Positions 28,141-41,907 of a DNA stretch of 64,000 nucleotides are shown one piece after another. Numbering within the stretch: position 1 is the stretch's first letter; every line of letters starts with the position of its first letter. Location: positions 4,836,001 to 4,900,000 of the forward strand of contig CM082597.2 in assembly GCA_040954595.2 (NCBI GenBank). Direction: 5' to 3'. Source of the DNA: Balanoglossus misakiensis. Lineage: Eukaryota > Hemichordata. The notes under the pieces were generated by a model. That model did not search any database. It was not told the DNA's origin and saw only the letters and a list, made by a program, of their open reading frames with translations. Made by a program: the position numbers and the translations under genes.

Positions 28141-31100
28141 GCAAACAAGTCAGGTACGTACAAATGCAGTGCACAGAAACACCATTCGTGACGTCGTGCA
28201 ACGCCTTAAAAAGGCAACACTATTCTATAGCACTAATGATTCTAACATGGTTCCCTAACTTGAGAACATTCACTCATAGACCTTTTCATGGCAATTCCAT
28301 GGCGCACTTCAACAGCCATTTTAAACTGTGTATGCATGCTGCTTAAACATGAATAAAGAGGTATGTACACCAGTGAGGCAGTTTGTCATACCTCTATTAC
28401 ACCATAAATGTTCACGTGACGACATTTTGAGGCATATTGTATTGATCACAGCATAGAGTCACCCACCACAAATTAAAAGTAGTCGAGAACAAAATACAAG
28501 CATTACACAAAATTGTGCATCAGTCATCCAGTACATGAACGCGTTAGCCATATTAGTCTGGTGTGTTGTAAAAAACGGAAATGTATTGTACGATTGTACG
28601 GGGCCTGTTGGATAGGATTTCATTTAACCTAACTTAGCTTGAGATAGCAGGTGTTTAATGATGGTAATTAAGTCACACTTCAAAGGAGATTTAAATTGAT
28701 CACTCTACTTCTTAGATAAATAAACACTGGCGATATATATGGCTAATTGCAGTTAAACGAAATGGCAGTTACTTCATGACCTGCATACAGTACACTGTTT
28801 TCTCCCCATTCTTTGGAAAAAATGTCGCAGCAAGCTGCTCTGCTGGACTTTTCTGACAAAATTCTACGTGATGAAAATTCTGGAGAGATCTGTATTTCTA
28901 ATCACGGATATACAAAGCGTCGCAGTGCAGTGTTCACGTAAATAGAGATTGTTTGGGTTTGAATTCTAGGATAGAAACCAGGAATGGTGGTGTCGTGTCT
29001 ACACATGTTGGAAATACAGTGTAATTGACAGGAAACTCAGACCACATGGTAGCGACCTGGGGAGGAACCTGTTGCATGATTGGTCAAATAAAGTGTCATC
29101 AATACCAGCTATTTATACTTTAACCATGGTTTATTGTATTGCTGGACGAGTGTATATAATGTATACATTCCTCTGTATGTATGTGTACAATTATCTTCCT
29201 TTACCTGTTTTCCATGAAATACGCTATCCTATAATTTGTGCACCAGTTTTTTTATATACAGTTGCAAAACTTCATGCATTTCAACCTTAAAATGCTATAA
29301 TGATGAAGGCTATGTTGAATGGCGATGTGGACAAATTGGAATGGGTGGTATGATGGCAATGATAATGACGCGTGGTGGAGCCAGTTGTAGTAGCAAGAGT
29401 AGTAATATAATTTCATGTCCGGTTATATAAGATCAAATTCCCCTTCCTCGAAGCACAGGCTCTTGGGCAATTACACTAAATACCAAGCGTTCCCATTTGC
29501 CTGTGTTAACCCATGCCATTTGAAATGGAAATGACCCATTTTACGCTCAACATTCAAGCGACCTTTAATAAGAAGTGATAACAGAGGGATGGTTGTCATC
29601 GAAACCAAATGATTATTTATTGAGTAAATATATAGAATGCTTACATTGAGAGAATGGATCGTATTAAATATTTAAGTCAAATCCTAATGTGGATTGTATA
29701 CAGATTACCTCCCTTAAATACGTACGTACTTGGGATTAATTCATACAGGTCTAAATGTCAGTGTAAAAGGACTCATCTTCAATGGAATGATTATAACTGA
29801 ATTTTTGGTTCCGACAAGGTTTACAATTCTAATTTACTATCAAATCGACATGTTATCGGCTACAATAATCGTTGAGTCTACAATGTTCTTTTGGCTCCCG
29901 TGAAATAAATACCATTCGGGATTTGTGTCTTATCTTCTAGTTTTGTGATGAGACGCATTTGAATAATATAACGCCATTTCTCTGTATGCTGCATGGCGGC
30001 AAACTCCGGTATTACACACAGTGATAATCTGAAAGGTGGGCTTGCCTATCTGTCCAAGAAAGACAGCCAACACAATGTCTATTCTGCGTATGAAGCTTAC
30101 ACAGTGTTTACTTCGAAGTGCTTCAGGCGAGCTTTACTAGAAAATCGCGGCACCAGTGAAATGATGACGCAAGCACGGATTTCTTAGCAGGAAATGACCA
30201 GGTTGCCCGAAGCCTACGACTTTTATTATATGCAGATACAGATACTATATTTTTCATGGCAGGGCATGGAGACTGATGTATGACTACCCGCATCTATGAC
30301 ATATTCCCATAAACCCCCTTTAAAATCAAAGGTTCATAAAAACTCTGAATAAGTTCACACAGCTTACATGAAAATTGTACATGTAAGGGTCGACGTCTTG
30401 TATAAGGGTATAAAACAGACATATTTTACTCCATTTTAAATGAAATAGGAGTTTTTATTCCGGATACTAGTAATCGAGGCCTACAGGTCTGTTTTATTGG
30501 GCATTTTTGTACAATAATAATGTTTTCAATAGAAAGTAATTGATATGGTTTGCGTAGAAAAAGACCGGGTGTGTGGATTGTTCTGAACGTGTCTGTCAAG
30601 CGATTAATACCGCTGCTGTTACAATGGCATCATGCGGTCAGGGGGATCGCTTTGCGTCAAAGCATCTCTACGAATACATTAACTGAAGTGACGAATTGTC
30701 GACCCGTTCACCTTGGTGGCGAACTATCAATGCGCTCCACCCTGGAGCCGGTGTTAATTGGACCTGCTACGCATTGTTGAACTGAAGGACGGCAATCAGG
30801 CGGTTTAATAGGCAGTTTAGGGTGGAAGCACCGAGAAGGGAAAACGTCACAGGGTGTCTGGGCGATGCATAATACATGAGCATGCAAATCAATGCATCGA
30901 AAACCCAGCAAGGAATCTTGCGGCACGCAAACTTTGGTGACATCGCAACACAGCGTGAATTAGTGGTCGGAGAAGTAAATAAATTAAGATGGCACTGCAT
31001 GCTACCTGCATAATTATTTTTCAAAGCCACATTTAACATTGAAGACAACCAAGTTCATATTTTCATCAAACTGAGAAGAAATTTATGTAGTTTAATGGCA

Positions 31101-34100
31101 CAGTAGATTGTAATAATGTGGCATGAAAGGTTTTGTGTCCATACGGGAAAAGCATTGACATTTAAAGGGGCAATTTTCAATCCCTGGTTCTCGCATTACC
31201 TCTTGTTGACATTGACTGTTTGTGTGGTGCAAACCTTTTGTTTTCCATGGAAATCTTTATCAAGTTAATATGTTTGCTTTTATAAAGCTGATAGGGAAGG
31301 GGCGCCTTTAACTGGGAACAAACTCTCACAGTCCAGTCGACGTCACACAGCAATTTGCGGTTCGGTTGAATAAGCTGTGTTCCCATATATCAAATAAAAA
31401 CCTGTCCTATATGTGGAGTGAAAACTTGCCTATTACCGAGAATTTAAGAGGAAACTATTTCCTTAAAGCAAGATTTTGATATGCTCACAAATCCTACGCA
31501 CGTACAGTATTGGACTTCATCCGGAAGCGACAAATTCATCACCGTCATCGTCGTCAAATTTAAGCACAACCGATTTAGGAAAACCATGGACATAACTGTA
31601 TGGGCACTGGGGAGAAAAGAGCTCTTTTATATTGGTATCACTCTGGATTGGGCTGTGAAATCTGCTTTGAATGAGGCTTCGAGCGTGGGCTGGCGAAGCC
31701 CCAGACTTAGTCGCAGGTGGCTTGTTGGATTTTCAATGACTCTAGCCGGCAACTTACAGTTGTAACAGAGCAGCGTTTTCACTTGCAGAACAGTCCTTTT
31801 GGTGGCCAATCGATATATTGTGCAACTGCACACAGATGTTTTGCTAATAGCATGTTTTGGCTTGATGACTTCTGTGAGGAGCCTCTCTATTGAACAGTTC
31901 GATGAAAAGATCTTTTGCATTTTTCTTAATAACCTCCTGCGTTCGCATCAATGGCGGGTTAGTGGCTGGACACGCCGGATCTGTAAGACCCCGACTCACG
32001 CTACAATGATGCCGTATTAACAGTGCCTACAAAAAACGTTCAAAATGGTTGAGTCAATTTATCAACACTCTCCGTGGACAGCCCTGGCTTGGGGGCAACA
32101 ATCGCTTTTAAACGAGATTTCACAAATCGGTAGCACCTTTTTTGTGCGCTGCACTGAACACCCAGAGATGCTATCTCCCAACTGGTTCAATTCGGTTAGC
32201 GCAAACGTTTTGTGAAGGCCAACACTTCACACCGACAGCCTTAAGCATCATCGCATCTCTTTCCCCCACACTTCAAGAGCCGACACATAATTTTAGTATT
32301 GGCTACATTCCAAGGTATTCGTGTGAGCTGTATATGACTTAAGGGCGAAAATAACATTCTGCAATCTGCACGTTCCACCATGATTTTGCATATGTTATAA
32401 GTACTTATAAATAGTGACCTCCTAACACATTGTAAGGTGTACTTTGTTTAGCGTGACATACTATTCCACATGCCAATATATTACTGTAACAGTAAAGTTT
32501 AACACGCATATTGAAATGCATATGTTTCCCCAAAGAACTGTATTGTACATTAATTACAAAGGACATGGACGTGTATCGCATTCCTTTCAACGTGTTCAAT
32601 AGGCTCGAATGTAATTGTACGTCGTAAAATTTCTGATTGATTCCGAAATCATTCGTTTGTGAGAGAGTTCAACGACTGTGGTGCGTTACACGCCCTTGCA
32701 GTCCAACGCCGTAATATCTGTTCATCAATTTCACCACACATAAGAGAAAAACGACTTCTGCAAATCGTGCGAGTGACGCACTCAGCTCAACTGCGCCAAC
32801 TTTTATTGTCAACACACAAAATTCAGCAGGGAAAATGACATTCACTTTATTATGCCAGAGGTGACCGCTTCAAGGAAACTCTTTAAAGTTAAATACCAGT
32901 TATTAAACTTGGCTTTTATTGCGCAAATCTTTCTTTTCTGCCCCGGGAACAATTTCACTGGCTATTGATGGTCGTCGGTCGTCGTAGTAACTCTTAAATG
33001 GAGATCATCACGAAATAGTATGTCGTACGGGTACTCGTAATGTCCATGGCAGGTGGGGATAACTTTCCTACAATAAATTCTTTCATTACTGTCTTGTCCA
33101 ACCCCGAGTAAACACAAGCTCGTGTGCTCAGTTACGTGTAAGGAAAAGCTTGGGGAACTCAATCGCCCTTATCAAATTTTACGTCTTGTTAAAAATGCAG
33201 GTACCCATTCTCGCTAGCTATGAATATGTGGATGCATATACTGATCACGGTCAGGAGAGCGCCACCAAGGTCGTTAATAAAACATAACCATACATGTACA
33301 ATTGTAAATTGTAGAATTCCTAATTGCTCGTGTTATAAATTATGATTTTTGGCTATCAATTTGGCCCACATATTTCGCACATAACATCCACAACTCACAT
33401 TGTTGATATGTGATAAGAAAATAGCTTTGATAAAAATTCATATGGACTTTTAAAAACATTCATCATAAAATACAGGATTTCTGTTCTGAGGATATACATT
33501 ATGTGCACGGTTTAAATCTGTCCTGAACCCTTATCGGAGTGGCTCACGTAATTCGTTGACATGTGCATGCACTATTCATGTAGTGGAAATTGTGGGAAGG
33601 TTTTCTCACACCAAAGTTGAGTGATAATTATCATTATATTAGCTGCACTCAGAAGGTGTTCTGGTTAGGAAATGGGAATTGAATAGTGCATTAATCAGCT
33701 CACTTTTATTAGGGTTCTTTTATCCGACTTCGGGAATGAGGTGTTTCTATATGTCATATGATTGGCAGACCGGCCATTTTTGAACAATTCAACGTGTTAA
33801 CAGGTTAAGTATGTGGCACGCATTTGTACGAGTTGCGTGTCACGCGAAACCTGACTGTAATTATCGTGATGTGTGGTAACATCTACACATATATTTTCCA
33901 CAATCATTCTCCATGCATTTGCCGTGTCTCCTGTACTTGAAGGGAAACCTTCCCAGTATTTTGTATCCATTAAGGAATAGAAACATGCACACACGTCTGA
34001 CTCTAGGGGAAAATAATATCAAACACTTGGAAAAGGTGTGAGCGTGGCATGATATGTTGCACGACCTTCTCGCGAAAAACTATAAAAAACAGCAAGTAAT

Positions 34101-36438
34101 GTACACCGACAAGGTTACTGTGGTGTGTAGGCTATGGTGTGTTTTAGGTACATTTATATCATATGCACCTCACAGTTCCATCTTCTCATCGCTTGTCACC
34201 ATGGCGCTGACATTCAAACACGCCCACCTTATATCAGATATCCCGGATTTGACATTCAGAATCGATCTCCTATGAGATGTGAACTTTTTTATCTTAATTT
34301 ATTCGTAACAGCGGAGGCGTTCAATCCACACATGTTGAGTGATTTTTCCATCAGTAAGTCACAACAATAGAAATTCTAGATGCTGAAGTTCAATGGTAAA
34401 CCAGCTGCAGAGATTATCTTTTCTTGTCATTTTTCCAGAAGTTTGCTTTTTTGCATTGATAAAGGTTTTCATTTTAGTCAATAGGCCACGTTCATGACAC
34501 CCATATAATCTTACATCCTTTCTCTGTTGCTATGGAGGTTTTTAAAATTGAATATTTTGGGACAAGAAACACGTTAAATGTTCCACTCTTGTAATTTGGT
34601 GCCGAATTTATCGACTGTAACTACAATTATGCAGTGGTTTTAGTCAAAGTATGTAAGACTATGGATTATGATAACCACGCACTGCATCTGGGTAGTCCCC
34701 TGCCGTCTGTTCGTGTCAGCGAATTTCCTTTTCAATAATTCACCCACAATACACACAGTATGCAGTCTCTCTGGAAAGGAAACATGCATGTTCCTGTCAG
34801 CGTGTCAAATTATATATCTCTTGCGAGGGATTCAGTTGGAATTTAAAGGTTAGACATGCAACAGTGAAGCACACGACATGCACCTACAATTCACAGGTGC
34901 CCACGGGGCCATTGCGTTCAAGCACGACACACCTATCACTAACAGATGAAAATGAAATGGGCTCCCGTGTTCAAGAAATGATATAGAAATAGTACAGACA
35001 CAAATACACAAGAATAGATACATTGGCGCTTGGTTTTGTACATGGGAGCTACAATGCTAAAAACACTAATGCGTGGCATCTTGCATTCATTGCAGCTGAG
35101 TACTTTTTGGCTTTATAAGAGCAAGATTATAATCCCCAAACACTTGGACCAACCTTGCTTCACCCGTGTTTGTGATGTGTGCTGTAACAATTGTGGACAT
35201 GTCTATGTACCACCTGTTAGTAAAAAGTTTATGATATATGGCAAAATTTCCTGTTTTTTATCCAATGCACATTGTGGTTCATTACCTCGGTGTAGTTTTT
35301 AAGCAATTATTGAATTATTCATAACATCTCCGCGTTTATCATCTTGTGACATCTTCTAAGGTTGCAGGTTCCGTCGGAAGCTCAGGCTTAGTTTAATAAT
35401 CGATTGACTTCAATTGAATTTACTTAATTTGCTCTTTTGTCACCAATATACACATCAGGGAAATGACAGCGCCAGTCTTGCTGGTCAATGAACTTTTGGA
35501 GTACAAGAAGCACCACCTAACACAAGAAGATGAAATATACTATTCAAATTGATTACTTCGGGGTTAAGACATAAGTTCCCGGAGCAAACTTTCCTTAACA
35601 ACACCTACACACAAACTTCATTAACTCATCAAAATTTAATTATATTTTGCACTTAACGCAAAGATGCTTGTGTAATCTTTTTGTCTCTCGCTCAAAAGAG
35701 ACAGGGCAGAGTGTGTCTGCCTTTTATTCAGATATAGAGGTAGTCTGGTATTTTCTTTAACATGGCAGATGAAAGCAAAATCTAGTAAAGCCTAAAGTCC
35801 CCTGGGCTCAGAATGTCCCTACACCCACAACATGCACTGCACAGACAGGGAGGGAAGTATATGAAAAGAAAAGACTTTGATAAGCTGTCAGTCGTAAAGT
35901 TCTAAATTCTTAAGAAACATTAACCTGGCATTGGGATTTTGCTTCTTACATCGCAGCGTCAGTAGACACAATCACAATAATGGCAGAGTTCTCGCTTTTC
36001 GCAAGCCTTTTTACAAATATCACAAATGAGATGGATTTTAAAAGGGAAAAATCTAAACGGCCCTGTTACAGCCGCTTTCACTCATGAAGTTCCAAAGGAT
36101 ATTTTAAAAGCGGAAATGGGGAAACTGGGGTACTTAAGGAAGATTAATTATTTGTGCGCTTATTATATGACATGTTTGGAACTGAAGAATGTTACACCAT
36201 ACAGACCTTAAATTTTAAGTTCATCAAGTAATAAATATTAATCCCACAGTAACAAGAAAGGTAAATCATCAATTATCTCCACACACACACTTTTCATATT
36301 TGGTGTGGTATGTATTGGCGGATTGGTTTTTTGTAAATGTGATTACAAATGCATGGTGGGAACACTTGCATGAAAGCAATGATTTGAAGAGTGTTTTCTT
36401 GCCAGCTGATAAGCTCAAACATACAAAGAGAGAGTATT
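28141..36438. other. Gene-free DNA, about 8 kb
   Basis: No supported gene, RNA or sizeable repeat. Open frames are at most about 97 codons and are unrecognised. Confidence 0.45.
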
Positions 36439-36589
36439 TAAAGGTACACGGTCACCGATGCGAATGCACCCACAGTTACCATGGAAAGTTGAGACATAGA
36501 CAACGACAGATTTTCATGGTGGCCACACAGACACACACACAAAAGGGATATGGCCTGTGGTGTTAGCGGTTGAACGTGACACACCTTTG
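36439..36589. mobile_element. Degraded relative of the 61.5-kb MITE
   Basis: Begins TAAAGGTACACGGTCACC, which matches the terminal repeat of the element at 61534-61714. Both then share CGATG and AGTTACCATGGAAAGTT, and later a GTGGCC(A/T)CAC segment. The right end is only weakly recognisable (GTGACACACCTTT near 36577-36589). It carries extra bases and an AC run near 36528. Confidence 0.5.
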
Positions 36590-38255
36590 ATCGTGACTTC
36601 TGGAAAACCGAAGTGTGCCCTTGGAGACATAGATAACTGATTTCAAAGTAAAAGAATGAATCTGACACAAGGAGAAACTTAATCAATGTGAATTGGGTAA
36701 TCGGAAAGTCGACCTTTCCACAGCTAGTCTGATTGGTGAGGTGTTGAGTTGAATAACACTTTATTATTTTCTAATTTTACGTTGAGGTGAACAGATAACT
36801 ATGAAATGCGATCACCTTCGCTCGAATGCCATTTGATTAAAACCTCCTCTCTCATTCATGGATGATCGTGTTGCTATTGGTAACCAATGCGACATCAAAT
36901 CTTTGACAGATGATACACAATTTTAATGCGATTCCTCATGTGTTTTTTTCTTCAATACTTATAACATTTATATTCTGTCCATATCTGCTTTTTCTTTTCT
37001 TCTTAAATAGTGACACTATTTCTACGCTGGTTCCTAATTTAGACTGTACCAGTATTCACAATGATGTCTGGCTATCTCATATTTCGAAGACGAGAGTCTA
37101 TTTGTAAATAAATAATTTAAACTTGAACAATGTAAACTGCATCAGAAGTGAATAGATTTGAGAATATTTCACCTGCCTCTATTCAATATTCTTACTGACC
37201 GAGGCCGGAGCGATTGATATACATCTATAGGAATGCATAATCCTTAAATATTTAACACCTCTAAGATTGGGAGCATTATCTCATACCTAATAGAATCAAT
37301 GCATTTGTCTACTCGGAATGCAAAGTTCGTTCATGTACAAATATCTCCTTCTCCCCTGTTCATAGATTCACCATGGGATGAGTTTCTAACGATTGTGTAA
37401 ATTTATACATTCATCAAACCCCAAGGCTTTCCAGTGGTTCTACTTGACGGAATCTTCACGCAAATCTCACTGTATTGAATAATGAAATATGGATGCCTGT
37501 TACATAAATGTTTAATCTTCCCTCCTTTCCTTGGGAATGCAGTTGGTAAGTGTGTCAACACTGTTCGAAATTGCTACATCTTATCACCTCAAAGATGTCC
37601 TCAACAGCAAAATATTGTTGATATACGAATCTTTTCCATGAAAAGAAAAAACCTGTACATCATACAAAATTAATAAACGCATACATCCGTAACTTTTTTC
37701 AGTGCGTAATGTAACTTAGAGTGAAGTGGGACGAGCATCCAAGTAACCCATTTTTTGGTTTCTGATACTCGCCTCCATATCGTGACTGATGTGCACTCAT
37801 TGCATAGGAAAATACAGAGACAAAATTTCTTTCTACATTTTATAAAGATTGGAATTATTTTTCAATGCACATACATACATTCTCCAAGGGAATGTTGATG
37901 TTTGCCAATACTAGAAGATGTGATTGGACCGATGAGTTTCTTTCTTTCCTGTCAATGGGTAAAACTTTGTCAATATAAATAATAGTAACATAATTCATAA
38001 GGGTGACCCAAATTTCTTGTTCTGTCTTCTTTAATAATACGCATGCGTTATCCTGATTCTCTGAGGAATCATGACATGTTCCCAGAGATCTGAGTTTGTA
38101 AAGCATAAAGTAGAAATTGCTCGGATAAGCGCCCTCACCGGCTGAATCACCATCATTTCTTCCGTTCACAATTTGACTTCGATGGGAAGTGCATGATTGT
38201 GAGTGTACATAAACAATGTATAGGAAACCAAATTATTGTTCAAGTAAACAGTGTG
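36590..38255. other. Gene-free DNA before the minisatellite arrays
   Basis: No supported feature. AT-rich, with short chance open frames only. Confidence 0.5.
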
Positions 38256-39237
38256 CTCATAAGAGGTCGTACTAGTCATTGGCAAACAGTCTCAGGATTG
38301 ATGGAAAGTAAGCATTCAGCCACTATTGTAGCTATTATATTTTCCACTGTTTGTAAGTGAAGCCTGGCTGCCGCCTGTCTTAGGTCACCACTTCATAAGC
38401 GGTCTTACCCGTCATTGGCAAACAGTCTCAGGAAGTAAGCGTTCAGCCTACCAATGTAGCTATTATATTTTCCACTTTTTGTAAGTGAAGCCTGGCTGCC
38501 GCCTGTCTTAGGGCACCACTTCATAAGCGGTCTTACCCGTCATTGGCTCAAACAGTCTCAGGAAGTAAGCTTTCAGCCTACCAATGTAGCTATTATATTT
38601 TCCACTTTTTGTAAGTGAAGCCTGGCTGCCGCCTGTCTTAGGGCACCACTTCATAAGCGGTCTTACCCGTCATTGGCTCAAACAGTCTCAGGAAGTAAGC
38701 TTTCAGCCTACCAATGTAGCTATTATATTTTCCACTTTTTGTAAGTGAAGCCTGGCTGCCGCCTGTCTTAGGGCACCACTTCATAAGCGGTCTTACCCGT
38801 CATTGGCTCAAACAGTCTCAGGAAGTAAGCTTTCAGCCTACCAATGTAGCTATTATATTTTCCACTTTTTGTAAGTGAAGCCTGGCTGCCGCCTGTCTTA
38901 GGGCACCACTTCATAAGCGGTCTTACCCGTCATTGGCAAACAGTCTCAGGAAGTAAGCGTTCAGCCTACCAATGTAGCTATTATATTTTCCACTTTTTGT
39001 AAGTGAAGCCTGGCTGCCGCCTGTCTTAGGGCACCACTTCATAAGCGGTCTTACCCGTCATTGGCAAACAGTCTCAGGAAGTAAGCGTTCAGCCTACCAA
39101 TGTAGCTATTATATTTTCCACTTTTTGTAAGTGAAGCCTGGCTGCCGCCTGTCTTAGGGCACCACTTCATAAGAGGTCGTACCCGTCATTGGCAAACAGT
39201 CTCAGGATTGATGGAAAGTAAGCATTCACCCACTATT
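38256..39237 (+). repeat. Minisatellite array 1: seven periods of 128-136 bp
   Basis: The GGC..AAACAGTCTCAGGA landmark occurs at 38281, 38417, 38545, 38675, 38805, 38935, 39063 and 39191. The first and last occurrences are a divergent edge form (GGATTGATGGAAAG). Inner units are nearly identical: three 130-bp units with GGCTCAAAC and GCTTTC sit between 128-bp units with GGCAAAC and GCGTTC. No open reading frame runs through it. High identity of inner units implies recent expansion or conversion. Confidence 0.95.
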
Positions 39238-40890
39238 AATTGTTGACAAAAACTGTTAACTGACTGGGACAATGAATGAACAAAAGAGGTGTGTACTGAT
39301 CTGAGTGATGAAATGTGCTACGAGTAGAAAATTCCCAAGATCATTCCAATATTGACTCAGAAAAAAGTTTACCCCTCCCCCATAATTATTGACAAAAACT
39401 GCTAACTGGCTGGGACAATGAATAAACAAAAGAGGTGTGTACTGATCTGAGTGATGAATTGGGTAAGAGTAGAAAGTCCCAAGATCATTCCAAAATTGAC
39501 TCAGAAAAAGAGTAGATCCCCTCTAATTATTGACAAAAACTGCTGATTGGGACAATGAATAAAATAAACTGGTATGTAGTGATCTGAGTGATGAATTGTG
39601 AAGAGAGTAGAAAAGTCCCAAGGTCATTCCAAAATTGACTCAGAAAATGAGTAGACCCCCCTAATTATTGACAAAAACTGCTGATTGGGACAATAAATAA
39701 ACAAAATTGGTGTGTACTGATCTGAGTGATGAATTGTGGAAAGATTAGAAAAGTCCCAAGGTCATTCCAAAATTGACTCAGAAAATGAGTAGATCTCCCC
39801 TAATTATTGACAAAAACTGCTGATTGAGACAATGAATAAAATAAACTGGTGTGTACTGATCTGAGTGATGAATTGTGGAAAGATAAGAAAAGTCCCAAGG
39901 TCATTCCAAAATTGACTCAGAAAATGAGTAGATCTCCCCTAATTATTGACAAAAAAACTGCCGATTGGGACAATGAATAAAGAAAATTGGAGTGTACTGA
40001 TCTGAGTGATGAATTGTAAAAAGATTAGAAAAGTCCCAAGATCATTCCAAAATTGACTCAGAAAATGAGTAGACCCCCCCCCCTAATTATTGACAAAAAC
40101 TGCTGATTGGGACAATGAATAAACAAAATTGGTGTGTACTGATCTGAGTGATGAATTGTGAAAAGAGTAGAAAAGTCCCAAGGTCATTCCAAAATTCACT
40201 CAGAAAATGAGTAGATCCCCCCCTTAATTATTGACAAAAACTGCTGATTGGGACAATGAATAAACAAAATTGGTGTGTACTGATCTGAGTGATGAATTGT
40301 GAAAAGAGTAGAAAATTCCCAAGGTCATTCCAAAATTGATTCAGAAAAAGTTTATCCCCCCCCCCTAATTATTGTTCAAAACTGCTGACTGGGACAATGA
40401 ATAAACAAAAGAGGTGTGTGAAAAGAGTAGAAAAGTCCCAAGGTCATTCCAAAATTGACTCAGAAAATGAGTAGATCCCCCTAATTATTGACAAAAATTG
40501 CTGATTGGGACAATGAATAAACAAAACTGGTGTGTACAGATCTGAGTGATGAATTGTGAAAAGAGTAGAAAAGTCCCAAGGTCATTCCAAAATTCACTCA
40601 GAAAATGAGTAGATCCCCCCCCTTATTATTGACAAAAACTGCTGATTGGGACAATGAATAAACAAAAGAGGTGTGCACTGATCTCAGTAATGAATTGTGC
40701 CAAGAGTAGGAAAGTCTCAAGGTCATTTCAAAATTGACTGAGAATGAAAGTTGACCCCCCTAATTATTGACAAAAACTGCCAAATGACTGGGACAATGAA
40801 TAAATAAAAGAGGTGTGGTACTGATCCGAGTGATGAATTGTGTCAAGAGTAGAAAATTCCCAAGATCTTTCCAAAATTGACTCAGAAATT
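39238..40890 (+). repeat. Minisatellite array 2: twelve units of about 140 bp
   Basis: The GACAAAAACTG landmark occurs at 39245, 39391, 39532, 39670, 39809, 39948, 40092, 40233, 40374 (altered to GTTCAAAACTG), 40490, 40631 and 40769, giving periods of 138-146 bp and one of 116 bp where about 25 bp is deleted. Each unit ends in a C run of variable length. Eight of twelve contain TGACTCA. It directly abuts array 1 but shares no unit sequence with it. Confidence 0.95.
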
Positions 40891-41481
40891 ATGAATGAAT
40901 AAGACAGCTGTAGTGAGATGGGCCGTGCAAGTTGTTAGACTTTTGGAGCGGTTTGTTGTCCAATATAAATGAAGTGAGCTGGATAACAGCGATCGGTTTG
41001 GTTTACGGAAATTTCTAAACGAACCACACAAAACCACTTCGCAGTACATTGCAGAATGAACGTCTGATCCCTACAACCTCCCTCGTGTTTCCCCCCCCCC
41101 TCCCCCCAAGTAGCCATATTGGAAAATTTTCAGTAATTTCGTTCAGCGATCTGATCGAACACTATTTAGCTCTCAAATCACAGTAAAAGGAAGGCGATAC
41201 AAAAGCCAAGGGTGAATGTGTTGCACTGATCTGCGTTAACAGATCCCGTGAGGAGTACGGTGCCCAGAGTTCAACACTAACACCCTAAACTCTTGTGGCC
41301 TCTTTTCTCACACAGCTATATATAGAACGGTTATCAACAAACAACATTCAACGGCACTGTCTCTAACACGGCGGTCATAACTCGCCAGAAATCACGAGTC
41401 TAGACGGAAATATCGGCCCCTCAACGAACTGCTAAGTAAAACACGACTTATATCTCGCGATCCCTGAACCGGGGCTGGCTG

Positions 41482-41639
41482 TCCGGTAAGGATAAGGTGG
41501 ACCAAATAACGAAAATTTGCACGGAGCCGAGGCCCAGTCCTCCTTCCTCAACAGACCCACGCCAACTCTCTGTTCATATACCGCATGGTATGTAGATAGG
41601 CTAAGCACGTGACCCAGAACGCGCTTCTGATTGGTGTAT
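41482..41639 (+). repeat. Repeat family C, copy 1
   Basis: Starts TCCGGTA.GG, contains TTGCAC.GAGCCGA, TCCTTC.TC.ACAGA.CCACGC and ends CTTCTGATTGGTGTA. The same ordered blocks recur at 41784-41907. Divergence and one large gap indicate an old duplication. Confidence 0.7.
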
Positions 41640-41783
41640 AACAGGAAATGTATCACCCACCAAGGGCGTGATGGAAACTTCCCATGTACATGATCTGAAA
41701 CTTGCCAGACGTAAACAAGCACCTAGCAACGGTCACATGGCAACACCAACACGCAAGTGAAGCCATACAAACACAACATTCCA

Positions 41784-41907
41784 TCCGGTAGGGAGAAAAC
41801 ATGACTGATCTGGAAAAGTTGCACAGAGCCGAAACTTGAGGATCCTTCTTCGACAGATCCACGCTAATTCTCTTCATAACACATAATAGACACTTCTGAT
41901 TGGTGTA
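41784..41907 (+). repeat. Repeat family C, copy 2
   Basis: Shorter duplicate of 41482-41639, same orientation, about 300 bp downstream, lacking a stretch before CTTCTGATTGGTGTA. Both copies are open on the minus strand in the corresponding frame (CKFS versus CNFS, and YTNQK in both), which may be chance. Confidence 0.7.

Noticed and set aside
39238-40890. Hammerhead ribozyme in each unit of array 2 (TGATGAATTGTGAAAA looks similar)
   Set aside because: The core reads GTGATGA, not CTGATGA, and the five bases before GAAA cannot form stem II.
38256-40890. CRISPR array
   Set aside because: Repeats form whole units without short repeat/unique spacer alternation, and the DNA is animal.
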